Assembly (NCBI RefSeq): GCF_036370855.1
Contig: NC_088098.1
Span: 143,302,721 to 143,366,720, forward strand
Source of the DNA: Dromaius novaehollandiae
Taxonomy: Eukaryota > Chordata > Aves > Casuariiformes > Dromaiidae
Length of the DNA: 64,000 bases
Direction: 5' to 3'
The first letter of the stretch is position 1, and the number at the start of each line of letters is the position of its first letter. The notes under the pieces were generated by a model, which saw only the letters and a program-made list of their open reading frames with translations, did not search any database and had not been told where the DNA came from. Of this stretch, positions 1 to 13,500 are shown piece after piece. A program made the position numbers and the translations under genes.

Positions 1-716
1 AAATGAGCATTGTGACTATTTCACATAAACATTGACTTATATCTGAAGCCTCAAAACTTGTCTGGATACTTTTTCAGAGAAAACAAAGGATGACCTATTG
101 TAGTGACCTGCCTGTGTTCCAGCCCAAGAACAATGCAGACTAGAAGTGCATGTTAGGAGAAGCTGGCTGTGAAGGGTTCCAAACACATGAACGTAAAATG
201 GCAGTATTTTATTAACACCACAAAATGTCGTACAACATAGCCAAGCGAGTAAACACAAAAAATCTGTGACAGCCCTATAATTATCATATAAAATAAGATT
301 AATAATAGCAGAAATTCTCATCCCATGCTCTTCTAATCAACAAATAGTAGATTACAGGGTAATTAGTAGGGAATTTGTATATGATTATTATGCTCTAGAT
401 TACATGGTGGTTATTTTAGTAGCAATCTAAACCCACGTTAATGACCATGGAATCATCTGGCAAAAAGTACATAAATTAAAGGTGTAGCATGTCCTAGAAT
501 TGTATATATGATCACACGTACTCAGAAATATAACAATAACTTTTTCAGTAATTTATCTCTTTCTTCAAAATAATGAAAAATGAGACATCCAAGTAATATT
601 TTTTGAGAAATCACGTGGTAGATTATCAGCATAGGATTTAGTAGAAGATATCACTAATGATTTAGTGAATTACATGATCATAAAAATATCTGTGTCGGTT
701 TTCACCATACTCCAGA
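1..716. other. Upstream intergenic DNA, no gene seen
   Basis: AT-rich sequence with stops in all frames apart from short chance ORFs. I see no splice-site-flanked open segment, recognised domain, tRNA or snRNA-like fold, or known mobile element. It ends at the GAAGA pentanucleotide array. Position relative to PRKX suggests distal upstream intergenic DNA; any regulatory content cannot be judged from one sequence. Confidence 0.6.
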
Positions 717-953
717 AAGAGAAGAGAAGAGAAGAGAAGAGAAGAGAAGAGAAGAGAAGAGAAGAGAAGAGAAGAGAAGAGAAGAGAAGAGAAGAGAAGA
801 GAAGAGAAGAGAAGAGAGGAGAAGAGAAGAGAAGAGAAGAGAGGAGAAGAGAAGAGAAGAGAAGAGAAGAGAAGAGAAGAGAAGAGAAGAGAAGAGAAGA
901 GAAGAGAAGAGAAGAGAAGAGAAGAGAAGAGAAGAGAAGAGAAGAGAAGAGAA
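717..953. repeat. (GAAGA)n pentanucleotide microsatellite
   Basis: About 47 near-perfect copies of a 5-bp unit, all purine on the + strand. A>G interruptions lie near 817-819 and 842-843. The array opens a spurious Arg/Glu/Lys frame (665-1003) that is purely a product of the repeat period, with no sign of a gene. A pure homopurine tract of this length is a classic candidate for triplex (H-DNA) formation and for length polymorphism. Confidence 0.97.
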
Positions 954-3900
954 CTTACTGCCTAGGCAGTAAGATCACATCTGAGCATGTGGGATTTTTG
1001 TGACTGTCATGTGCAATTAATTCCAGAGAGCAAATCTCTCTCTGTCCTTTTGAATGAGAGCACATCCTTAAGTACTTTAAAACAATGTGCATTCAGCCTG
1101 GAAATGTAAGAATAAAACTTATAAGATTTTTATAGTTAAACCATATTTAAAACTGTATTATTCTGTCCACGTAGGGACATCAATAGCATGATTTTTGGAA
1201 AGCATCAGCTATGCAGCAACTGTCTCAGATGAAGCTACCAGAGACTCAGTATTAGTGAAATTCAGAACATTAATTCAGGAACTAAATGGGAACCTACTGT
1301 CTTAAAAGTAGGCAGCTTTAAAAACAATCCTCTGTTGGAATGACCATAAACCACTATTTTAGTAATGGCTATTTTACAACAATGATAATTTATTTCCTGA
1401 GAAAACCAGAAGAGTGGGCAATTTCTGGTTAAAGAAGAGAACATTTGTAAAGCCACTGCCCTATCCACTCCTTCATATAGCAATGCCCACTTTGTACTGC
1501 AATCCAAAACAACAACAATACTTTTTAAAATCCATAGAGACTGTGGAATGGACATGATGAGAGGAAGAGAGAGAGCTAATATAACAGAGCACATACTCAG
1601 CAAAATGTAATTAGAAGGATGTGAAAGTTAAATGGTATTAAAAGGAGTTAAGTGTAGGAGAAGGAATTTCTAATGAGAAATAATAGGGAAAGAGTGTAGA
1701 TCATACATTTTAGCTGCCTAAGCCAGATTGACTTTTAAGTTCTAGCTATAAATGCTTCACCAACAAGATCAAAAGTCTTGTTCTCAGCTGAACAATTTGA
1801 CATAACATACTTCACACTCATATTAATAAGGACATGGGAATGTGCTACAGAACATTGCACTGTCCAGCACTGTTCAGTCCTATGGAAGATGCTTCAGGAA
1901 GTCTTTCTTACACAAAAGCTGAAGTCTGCTTATCAATTACAAATTTTAATAAATCATGAAAAGCATTTATAGAACTGGGACATATGTCATTTGATCTGTG
2001 TATCTTCCTTTACTCAGGGCATAAATTATTTCTAAAACTGTAAAACTGACTAATTTTTCTGAAAGTCAGCCTAGGAGGAGACCTGGCATGTACAGTTCTT
2101 TCTTTTCCGATTCAAGAGGCTTGGCTGGCTCTCTGGTACCACCCAGCCTTCTTAAGCCTATACAGAAATGTCACAGGCTGAAAATTCACAAAGAAGAGGA
2201 GGTGATTACTGAGTAGCCCATTTTCTGGAGTTAGTGAGATAGGGATAAAAAACAGAGAGGTTTTTCTCAGCCTCAAAAGGATTAGGAAGCCTGAGGCTGT
2301 CTCTCTTTATTTTGTGCTAATATTTTTATACCTTCTCTGCAGAGCTTTTCTCCAGGGCCTTTGGCCAGGCAAAGCTTGGCAGTGAAGTGATTTCAGTAGT
2401 ACTGTGAAGAACACAGTGAGGCCAGAGGTGGAAATGGATACATTGGCCTGTGAGACATAATTAAAGCAGCAGACTTTATAATGACTTATATGGCTTACAC
2501 AATTCTTTGTCAGCATGCTTTTCCTCTTCAGCTGAGTTTTTATTTCCACGTAGTTCTCACTGTTATTTTCTTTAAGAAGCTCAAACACTAGGGTCACAAC
2601 TGCAGGATCCAACATCCACCTGGTACAACACAGAAGCATCATTGCTGCTGTAGCCATCACCATGCCTGAGTTAAAAAGCCCTGCCAGCTGGGTACTTGCA
2701 TGCCTTCAGCATTTCCAAATTCTGGGGCAGGCTGAGTGAGGACAACTAGTGACTCTGCTCTCCCCTTCACTCTCCAGTGAAAACTAATGCAAACTTTTCC
2801 CTGCTTTGCCATCCATATTAGGGAAATCCTGCTGCAGCTGCTATGTTTACCTTACTCTCATCTATCACCAGTGGCAGCAACAATCAAGCAAGCAGTTAAT
2901 CACTTACAGGGAATTTTTGCCAAACAGATTTTGAAAAGAATGAAGACCTCAGCTGACAAAAATAAATATATGTGAAATGGATGAGCAGGACAGAGAAGTA
3001 ATTCACACAGGATATCTGCTAAATATTTTTACTCCTGCAAAATAAGTAGAAATGGAATCATCAGGGTTCAATACATTTTTAAAGACACACATGCAAGACA
3101 CATAAACAAATAAAAGTACTGTTTCAAAAGGTGAGATAAATAGCAGAAGGCAAGACCATAGTGAGGGAGAATGAGTGAAACTTGCCAGAAACAGTGGCAT
3201 GTTTTACTTAAATGAAAAGTAGATGGGACAGAGGGTAAATAAACAGGCAGCTATAAACAAAAAGTAGAGAAAGCTCCAAAACAGACTGTTAGCATTCCAG
3301 AAATATGAAATAGATGAAAGACATTGAAAAATACAGAGAAACAGAAAAGTTAAACACTTTGCTAGGAGGAAGAACAAAACCTAAGAAACACAGGGAAATT
3401 GAGATATCTTTTACAGTACTGTAGGGTCCAGTTGTCAAACTAACAACCATCATAGATTTCATATATTTTACATTATAAATGGTGAGGTGTCATTACAAAA
3501 GAAAGAAAAGAGATTGTTAAAGACAGGGAAAACAGAGAGGTGAAACAATGGAAGAAAGAATGAAAACGTGTCAAAAATCAGTAAAGATAATGGCACTCCA
3601 ATAATAACTGTTGAGAAGTTCATCTGGGGACCTGTCCAGCGCTTGTAACAATATGTATCAGAAGAAGATGGTAAAGAAGTATGAATGATATAAAGAGATC
3701 AAGATTGACAAGATCTTGGGTGGAATTTGGCTCTGATGAGTGATTGCAGTAATAAGATTACAACAAATCAAATAGACATTAGAATGTCAGATTTCTTTTC
3801 TAACTGCCTGCAGATGATTTCCTCACAAATATTTGAGAGAATAAGGCAAAAAAAAAAAAAAAAGAAAAGAAAAAGAAAAAGATTAAAAGGCACATCTGTG

Positions 3901-6900
3901 TTATAAAAGGTAGGCAAAACACTACAGGAATACAAAATAATTTTCTTCACATGGAATCAGTTCATGGAGTATATTATCAAGGACTACAGTTTAAGATTCA
4001 GCTATGAATGTAGTCCAAAGAAAGCTAAAAATCACTAAAGACAGGTTTCACCATCTTTGTGCCTTTTCTGACTATTGCCATTAATTTTGATGGACCATAC
4101 TATTTCTCAGGTTAAATACCAAGATTTGTAAGCAAGGGCATATAAAAAAGGAAGCCTTTTTTAAAGAACAGTGCTCTTAAAAGCAGCTTTAGACAGTGTC
4201 AAGGTTTAGAAGGGGACACAGGTGTTGTAAATCTACTACATTCTGTAGCGAGCCAATGGCAAGAAATAGTTTGACAAAAATACATCTCTGAGGTCATTGT
4301 GGGATGTTTGTCACAGTTTCAAAAGGAGCACTTCTCTGAACAGAGTCAGACCTTCATCTCATGACAGGAATGATCTTTTCAGGATATTTATATCATTGCC
4401 ATTTCATTTTGAGATGCTTAATGCATAATCATTTCTCATGACAACCAATGGTATTTCTATAATATGGGAGAACCCAGTTCTTTAGATGATAGATGTGTAG
4501 ATATGTAGAAAATATTGTAGTTTTTTGGAAAGCCTTAACACAGAGATTTACATGAGTCAATGATATGTCCTTTGTTAGTCTGTTATTTATGCACTGCACT
4601 GCAGGACTCATTTGTCAATAAATGATTTTCATATTTTCAGCAAATGTATAAAAACACGGAAATACACATTACTAATATCCTATTTCCTTTGCGCCACTAG
4701 TTCCCTATTGATACTTTTATTGCACTGTGCCACTAAAAATTTAGCATATCTTTGAAAAAGAATAATTTGAGATGCTAAAGTAGTATTTGAATTTGAATGT
4801 TTGAGTTTCTAGCATACCTACATCATGAATACAGCTTTTACCCCTCTCAAATCATTATCCATGGTAAGAAACCATCAGTGTGATACTTCATTTTTATGAG
4901 ATATTCCTTTTCTGTGTGATTATTTCATGCTTTTAGATTAGCAGAAACCAATTTCATACCCAGTAAAATTAATGTTACACGTAATAAGAGCATCTAGGTT
5001 GAAGCTTAATTCTGCTGAATTGGCCTGATTTGGTACAAATGGTTCTTAGACACCTATGTCTATAATTTAAATGGTTCAGTGAGACCAAAGGTAGTTTTTC
5101 ATTTCTACTACCCCTACTACTTCACTGTAGTTGGAGAAAGTGTTTAAATTAGAGTTGCAATCTAGTAAGGCCCTTACTAATATGTGCCTAAGTTTTTGTT
5201 AGTCAACAAAGCATTTAAGCATTTCTTCCATTCCTACTGACTTCAAATGATTTATAAGCTTAAACTGAAGAACACACACATTTTCTTTCATGAAATAAGG
5301 CCAAACTGAGAAATATGTTTTAAATGGACTTATTTTAAAAAGCTGCAAGATGTCATCTGATTCCAAGAAAATTCATTGAAGTTTTTATCCTTCTCAAAAT
5401 CCCCAGGTATAGCTGGGAAGATTAATTCATGGTAGAATTCTGGAAAGATAATATTAGTGTAAAAATTGTGAACCTTTGAAAACATATCAAAAGGTTAAGC
5501 CTCTATGTCAAAAAACTTTAAATGAATATCGAAGTTGTTATATTATGCTCAACATATAACCACTGATTTTTAAAAAATGAAAATAATCTATGCTGTAATG
5601 TGATTAAGACATGTAATATTTATTAAATTACCAAATAAATGATTGTAATGCTTTTCAAATTATCTAATGGTAATCACTTCCCACTGAACAGTCTCAGAAA
5701 TAATATCGCCATTTTTGCATCTCAAATTTCCAAATCATCTTTTATGCTGTCTTCTTTTTGTCGTCAGACATAACCAATGAATTAATTTTGCCAGAACATC
5801 AGACTACACTACTGAATATCTTGAATATCTGTAGTGAAAGGAATATCGATATATGGTCAGCTGAAGGTTATTCTACTCCACGTAATAGAGTGGAACAGGG
5901 TACCGAATAAACCTGAAGAAACTTTGGGTGCCTCCATCTTCTAACTGTGCTGTGCCTTTAACTCCACTACCTGTAACATCATCAGAATATGATTTCCACA
6001 GCTTCAGTTCCTGATTTCCTAACTTCTCAAAAACTACCCACATGTCTCTGCTAACATCATCACTCATCCTCTGTGACATCTGCTGGAGGCATGGATTAGG
6101 CTAGCACAGTCAGATATTACCACTGACATGTAAAGGTGAGGTGATCAGCAATTGTCCAGCCAACCTAAGGACTATATAGTCACTGAGAGATGGGTGACTG
6201 TGGAAAAATTTGCCAGGATCAATATCCTAGAACTTGTACGTCTAGATTTACAGGGAAGCAATTCAGTTCCCTACCACTGTTTCTTTGTGAAATCCCCTCA
6301 TCTCCTTTTGAACTTTTTCTTTTGAATGATTCTTTTTTGATTCATATCTGAACTCTAAATCAACTAAAGCTTACATAAAACAGAGGCAGCACAGATGCCC
6401 TGAAAAAATGTTATATGCACCCACATGTGCATTCATTGCCCATTCCACCTATGGGACTTAAAATGGGCAATGCTGGCCAGGAAAGTCATATAATTAGTCA
6501 TGATACATTCTGATCTAAATTTATCTCTTCAGCAGTTTCCATGGACTTGGCTTCTGGGAAGTCCCCAGTGAAATTTAAATCTGCCTTTCCCCATTAGAAG
6601 ATCTGAGAGAAGCTGAAAAAGGAAACATTGCCTGTTCAGTCCTTTGAGAGAGTGTCTCCAGGGCACAGAAACCTTCTGCAGCACTTCTCTGCAGCTCCAT
6701 CTGGAAGTGCTGTCCTGATTCCCACTATTCTGCTGGCCCTGCTTTTCACTCATGTTTTCAGATAGGAACAGTCTTTCTCCTTGGCCTGCATGTCCTCTAT
6801 TATTTATAATTTACATTTGTCATTTCTCATTTGTTATGCTTTTCTATATTGAATTTGGGTACAACTTTAATGGAAACTGTAAAAAAAAAAAAAAAAAAAG

Positions 6901-7494
6901 TCATTTGGCACGATTTTATATTCATTTTTAAGGAATAACCTTTTCAGCTCCATAAATGTCACTGGGAGATACAAACCTTGTTCTAAGAAAGGAAATGATT
7001 TGGCTGTGTGATGGAAGGGTGTGTAGAAACAGAAGCAGATAAGAAACCCACAGTATATAAACATGAGGAGAGCAGCTTCTTATAACATGAAAGCAGCACC
7101 ACTGATAAAGTAGTTAAGGCAGTAAAGTATCTGAAAAATAACAGTCACAAAATGAGTAGCCAAATAAAGATCAAAACCTTATCCCTGTACTACAAGACCC
7201 ACCAAGTAGTTAAGGACAGACAGAGTGAAAAACAGAGTTAAGAGATATATTTTTGTTTTAAAATATATTTCAAGGATTTTTTTAAACAATTATGTAAATT
7301 GAACATAAAAATTGGTTATACAAATCTGCATAGCTTTCATGATTTATGAAAAGAGAAAGAAGGAAAGTAAAGCTGTTCAAAATGAGAATATTTTGATTTG
7401 AATATTTATTTCTGACATAAGTGCAGAAAAAAAATATTATGGCTTTTGTCCTGCCCCTCCAAATCCTTTTTTTTTTCCTTCCATTTCTATCTAG
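954..7494. other. Upstream intergenic DNA with A-rich tracts
   Basis: No gene recognised. Open frames here are short (at most about 118 codons), lack domains and are not flanked by convincing splice sites. Contents that can be named are an A-rich stretch at 3848-3881 and an A19 run at 6881-6899. The rest appears to be unique AT-rich sequence without a mobile element that I can name. Confidence 0.6.
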
Positions 7495-7565
7495 CAGCTC
7501 AGAGAGACATGCAGAAACATCTGAGAGCAGCATAGCAAGAGGAAGTAAATACATGCGGAAAAAAG
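7495..7565 (+). other. Exon-like segment of unknown transcript (candidate)
   Basis: A 71-bp purine-rich segment is preceded by a long pyrimidine tract ending in ATCTAG and followed by a near-consensus donor (AAAG then GTGAGTG). One of the three frames is open across it, with Ser/Glu/Arg-rich content ending in MRKK. I do not recognise the peptide. It could be an exon of an upstream noncoding or coding transcript on the PRKX strand, or a chance pseudo-exon; nothing else in the vicinity supports a gene. Confidence 0.25.
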
Positions 7566-10500
7566 GTGAGTGCAGATACATTAGAAAAAAAGATTACAGA
7601 TGTATTATGTAAGATATACACAAACATTTGTTTCTGTATCATCCTGATCATCACCTTATTGTATGCTTTTATGCATCACAGTATCAGACTGAAAGGAATA
7701 GGGTTTTTGTGTGACTGCTGTGTTCCCTTCTCAAGTATGGGGGAAAACTAATAAGCAGCACGTTCAAGGGAAGCTGTAGACTGAAATGTTTGCTTTGTGA
7801 AGGCTGCTGGCTGGAGCAGATGGGGGCTGTAAAGTGACAAATCATTGCCAAAAACATAAATTCACAATTCTTTCCAAAAGGACACTAATGAGAGCTCTCT
7901 CTTGCTCTGTGGCATGCTGATTTGCAGTCAGCTCCATGATCTGAACCATGAGCCCATTAAAATCATAGCAAAATTCCTCTTAGTCCCAACATGAGCAGGA
8001 TTGCACATCACATTTATAAACGATAGCAGCAGCAACAAAGAGTTAGCTGCAGTACCAGTCCAATCTCCTAAGTATTTCCTCTACCTGCAGTTTCCTTTAC
8101 CTGCAAATATACCTAAACAGGAACAGTCAGAGCCAGTTTCCTGATTCTTTCCACCCAAAAGGAATGTCCACATACATGTAAAATGGGTCAGCAACATTTC
8201 AGACAAACTTAAAGTACTTTAAGAGCTGCCAGTGATAATGGTGGGGAATACACTTTAATGTTTAAAATAGGATTCCAAGTTACGACAGTCTAAGTAACTT
8301 CTAATAATTATTAAAAGCTGTCTGTCTCTCTCTATATATATATGTCTCATAGGAAATGTGAATAAGCACGTAATTCATTGTAAGAAATTAACCAAAAAAC
8401 AGAGAGAGGGAACATCAGCTCTTTGCTGTAAGGTGAAAAAACATATTATCAAAACATATTATCTACTCATCTTGGACATCGATAAGTACAAGGTTTCCCC
8501 TTAAATTTTCTTTAGGTTTGAATCAGTGTCTAAATAACCATTTTTTAATGCTTGGAGTATGTCATTATTAATTAATTAATTGCAGTAGAAAAGCCAAGTG
8601 AATATAGGTTATATCTGATATGAGGTCGCTGCCAATGTCCCTTTGCCTGTGAGGAGTAGGTGGGTGGATGATCATGGCAAAAAGAGAAAAATATGTTGAG
8701 AAACTTTCCAGAACAGTTGTATAAACCTTAATAAAATAAATTTGTTAATGATGAGAATAACATGATGCCCTCTCTACCTCATGATAGATCTGATCCGATT
8801 TCTAGATCTCAAAGCTGACAAAGAATGTTTTCATTTATTTTTAGCTTACTTAAAGCACCTCTTCTTCCGAAGTGATTTTTTTCTCTAATTCAAGCCATCA
8901 TCTCTCTCATTCTCCTTGGACTTGCAGGAAATTGCATTGACAAAATGTCAGTTGTATGCAGCTTACTATTTCCTGAAATGCTGGTAGCTTCAATTCCAGC
9001 TGTCAGATTTTAGATTTAATTAAATAATCCTACTTTTTTTCAGTCTAAAGTCTGTAAAATTACATCAGTCTAAAACATGGATAACAGAACGGCTGTGCAC
9101 CAAACCTTGGCTTTCTTAAAGTTCTCCTCATTAACTTGTGAAAGAGCCATCCACTTCAAGTGGCCAGAGAAACAATCCATTGCTTTACAACAAAGACAAA
9201 AACTGGAAACAAGTTCAGCTCAAAGGCCAGAATATAGCTGCTAAACATAGTAGCAGAGTTATGTAACTAGGTATTTTGCAAGATCAATGAACTATTGCTC
9301 TGCTTGTATGTTGTTGAGCTCGTCTACATTCATACCTTGATCTATCCAACATTCATTGTCATATTTCTGTTATGCTGGCTATTTTACAGATGTTAAAACT
9401 ATACGGAAGCTGTATACAAGGAAAAATAAAATGCACCATAAATTGACTAAACATGTCAATGCAGTAATGAATTCACATGAAAGCCCTTGATACAAATTAT
9501 CCTTCTGCAGGAGTGAAGTGACCAGCTAATACAGTGTATATGTTTGGACATAATCCAGGGTTTGCACAGACCTGCAAATAATAACGTATTAACTTGACAT
9601 TTCAAAAAAAAAACAACACTTTTTTTCTGAAGTTCATAATCAGATGGGTGAGATGCCTGAGGAGAATATGTTTTCATTTTATATTTGAAAGTAAATCCAT
9701 TCTCAATTTCTTTGCTTGAACAGTTTTATGCTTTTTGTTTTATGCTCCCATTCTTAGAAGTGCATAAGCACATGCATAACTTTAAGTATGCAGGTAAACT
9801 AAACCATAGTCATTAAAACATTGAATCTTGTGACTAATTCCATTGGTTTTAATAGGATTTAGGAACTTGCTTAATACTAATAGAAATTAAGTTAAGTACT
9901 TCAATATTTTGTTAACAAGTCTGTAATGACTCTCTTGCACGGCTGAACTGAACTGTAAACAGAGGAATGAATCACAATTGTATCACTCCACATTTATATG
10001 GCAAAATATATATTCCATTAGCAGAGCCGGAGTTTGAAAATAATGCATAAATTTTATTTCCTACATATGATTACAAAAATGAATTCGAAGAAATCTAAAA
10101 TCTATTACTTAGTAGTGATCAGCTTGTAGGAAGATCAGTAGAAATATTTTGAAAGTTTTTCTATCTATCTGCTTTATTTCATGTTTCTATAATGAAATTC
10201 ACTGACAGTGAAAGATAAAAGCATAAATCAGGTCAGCTTTGAATGTTAAAGTGATAAGTACACTATTACAGAACGCGTTAACAGAATTGCTAATATATAT
10301 AATTAAATTAATGTAATAATTTAATGAATTTACAGAATAACACAGAACAGATTAAGAAGAGAACATATTTCAGAGCAGAAGGGATCAGTTATGGATAAAG
10401 GCATAATTATTATTTCCAAATTCAGCTGATAATGCCATTTCCTTTCATGATTCCATTCCACTTTTAAAGATGTAGTTATCATGCATTCAAGCATTTTGCT

Positions 10501-13500
10501 TTCAAGAAATAAATAACAAGACTCGCATACATTTGCCTATGAATAAAAATATTTACAATACTTTTGCATAGCATCTGTACAATTTGGGGGCCTGCAGTGT
10601 CATCTTCCTTCTACAGATAAACTGCATAGATCTGTAGAGATTTGCCTAAACTTGCAGTAACTAAGGGCCAAATATTGGTTACATGGTTTTAAGTGTGACA
10701 GAGCTAAAAGAGAGAGTGTTAACCTCTTGCCTGGTGCTAACTTGGGTTGAATATATCCATATATATTCCTGATAGAGCTAGGCAGGTACTTCCAGAATAC
10801 AGGAAATCCTGACAACCTAAATGAGGTGCTCATCTCTTTCTTTGGGTTTTAAGGCCAGCTTTGATGCCATTTGAAATGATCTGTTCCTCCAGAACACTGA
10901 ATGATGCTCTACCTAAGAACCAGCCACAGGAAACACCAACTTTGGCTGTAGCCATGTACATCCACAGAGGATTCAGAGTGCTAATTTTTCTTTTGAGGGG
11001 GAATGGTGGGGACGGGGAGGGAGTAAGTAGAAGAAAGCAAAGGATAAAACTGAACCAGCTTGATGGAAACTCAGCCTGCTGCAGGCATCAGAATTCCCTA
11101 TAGCTCAGCAGCTAGGTCACCTCAGTGCAACGTGGATACACTGGGCCTGAAGCTCTTCACAAGTCCAGACCAGTTCTCTCCAAAGCTTTATTACCATGCA
11201 AAAGAAAGCTTCTCATAGCACTGTATTTTCTGGGATTCCAGCACGGTGCTCAAGGCGAGGACATGAAGCCCACTTGAAGGTTAAATCACAACCAATTTTT
11301 AATGCCAGGTTCCCAGATAACACCCTCAGAGCACACACGTTCAGAGTCTCTGTTTAGGCACTACCAAAAATATATAGAGAAAAAATGGTGGGCTGATAGA
11401 TGTGAGGGTCCCTAGGACTAAGGGCATTTCAGAGTAGGTTGTGGGAATTACTCTCGAAGATTTAAGGTGTAGCACCCTCCAAGTTCAAACTAATTTAAAC
11501 CTAGGTTACTGTAACCCTAGTAACCCAAGCATTCCCATACCCTTTCTTGTTGGCACAGAAGCTTGCGCACTCCAATGGTTCTGGGAACTGATCTAGCTAA
11601 AAAGCTAATCACTTTATTTTATAAATAAATCCCTGAACTAATTCCTGAACCGGCTCACCAGGGAGCTGCCCAAATGTTAAATGCAAAAGCAAGGGCGTGG
11701 GTGGGACTGCTCAGCTGGGAGAGGGAGGAGGACAGAATCGTGGCAGTCTGGATTTAGATCAGCTTAAAATGAACCACACCTATGAAGCCTGCATAAATTG
11801 TGAAATGGAGAAAACCTGAAGATATGATGGACTCCTGAATCTGGTATCTTTCCCGCTTTGATGCCTATGACTAGAGGAAGATTTTAGCTGTTTCTTCTTC
11901 TTCACTCAAATCCTTCCTCTTGGGTATGAAGATACCAACATGAAACTGAACAGAATTTACTCTATGCATTAGATCTGTGTGCCTTAGAAAAGACATTACA
12001 TAATTCACTATAAAAGCCTTTCAACTTCTCTTTTTTTGAAGTATTATGGCTTATATTAAAAACATGATTTGGCACAGAAACTCTACCTTTTTCTAATTGT
12101 GGACTCCTTGATGAGATGCTTTCATTCCCTGAGTTTGGTATGGTTATTCTTTAGCAGCAGATATGTTTGATTGATTGTTCTATTTGACAACCCTGAATGT
12201 TATAAAGTGCATGCAACATCTGTCATGCTACAAAAAGCTGATAAACCTCATACCAATTAATCATTTAGGAATTTATTATTTCTACAGTCTCTCTGCAGAG
12301 AGATTCTCTCTTTGCAAAACCTTGGTAAAATTTGTAAAAATATACTACACATTTACCTAGCATAAATTATATAAGTAAATGTGACTTGTACTGTCCCTTA
12401 GATCATTAGAAAGAACTATATTTAATTTCTAAGAATTTTGCAGCATTCCGTGAAGCAGTGAATCCACAACCACATCTCAAGGGTGCAATCAAAAAAGGAA
12501 TACACAATATGGGAAAATATATCTTGCAGTTGCCTTTGGTAATTTAAAGGAAGGAGGTTGGAATGAAAACTCCTTTCATACAATTAAGATCGAAAACTCC
12601 GGGTATCCCATTTGCTGAGTGATTGCTATAACCAGCACACTATCTTGAGCAGTCAAAATGAGATGTACTAAGATTAATATACATAACCAGTCTTCTGGGG
12701 AAAAGAATGACCAAAAAGAAGTCCTGGTGCATTGCTGTTTTATTCTGTCTTCTTTCCGAAGAAAATGCCATTGTTTGTCTTTGAAGTGGTCATCCAGCAC
12801 ACTGGAAAATACCAGTCACCAGTAAATACCAATGTCACCTATAATATACAACATCATTCCTCCAATGTTTTTTTCTAAGAAGAAGCTGGCCAAAACTTAA
12901 ATTTGTGAGGGGAGCAGTTTTGCATATATGTGAGATATGCTTTGAGAATGTTTCACAGAACAAGTTCCTCAGCAAATGTAGGCAAAGCAACGTCTTGTTT
13001 CCAGATCTCAATCTAGTTTTGGCAGAAGCTAGGAACAAACTTTCTCAGACTGGGCAGAAGTCTAGACATCTTAGTAACAGCATTTCCTTTTTTGAACTGG
13101 ATGAGTTAAGGCACTTCCAAAGCTAGGCATCAACTCAGCAAAACTGCAAAATCACAGTTTTTGATGTAGGTACCTACATTTTATTTTTGGCGCTCAAATA
13201 ATTATTTGGATTTAGTCACTATTTTCATAATTAATTAAATGCTTTTAAAAACACTAAACATTATTGTGTTAATATACAAGTGTAATAGTTGTTTTATGAA
13301 TGTGTAGAAACATTTGCATAAAGTAGTATTGCTCATTATACATGTGCTCTTATTTCCATAGTATGAAGGAACTACTTCAGACAGGTGGAACAATTTCCCT
13401 CTTTTCTTTGTCACAGGCAGGGATTTCTTGTATGGAGCAGAGGTTGTTAACTTCATAGAACTTGTATGAGCTTTTTTTAGGAAAAAAAAAAAAAAAAAGA

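Noticed and set aside
665..1003. Arg/Glu/Lys-rich open frame of 112 codons
   Set aside because: It is the translation of the GAAGA pentanucleotide repeat; period and composition explain it completely.
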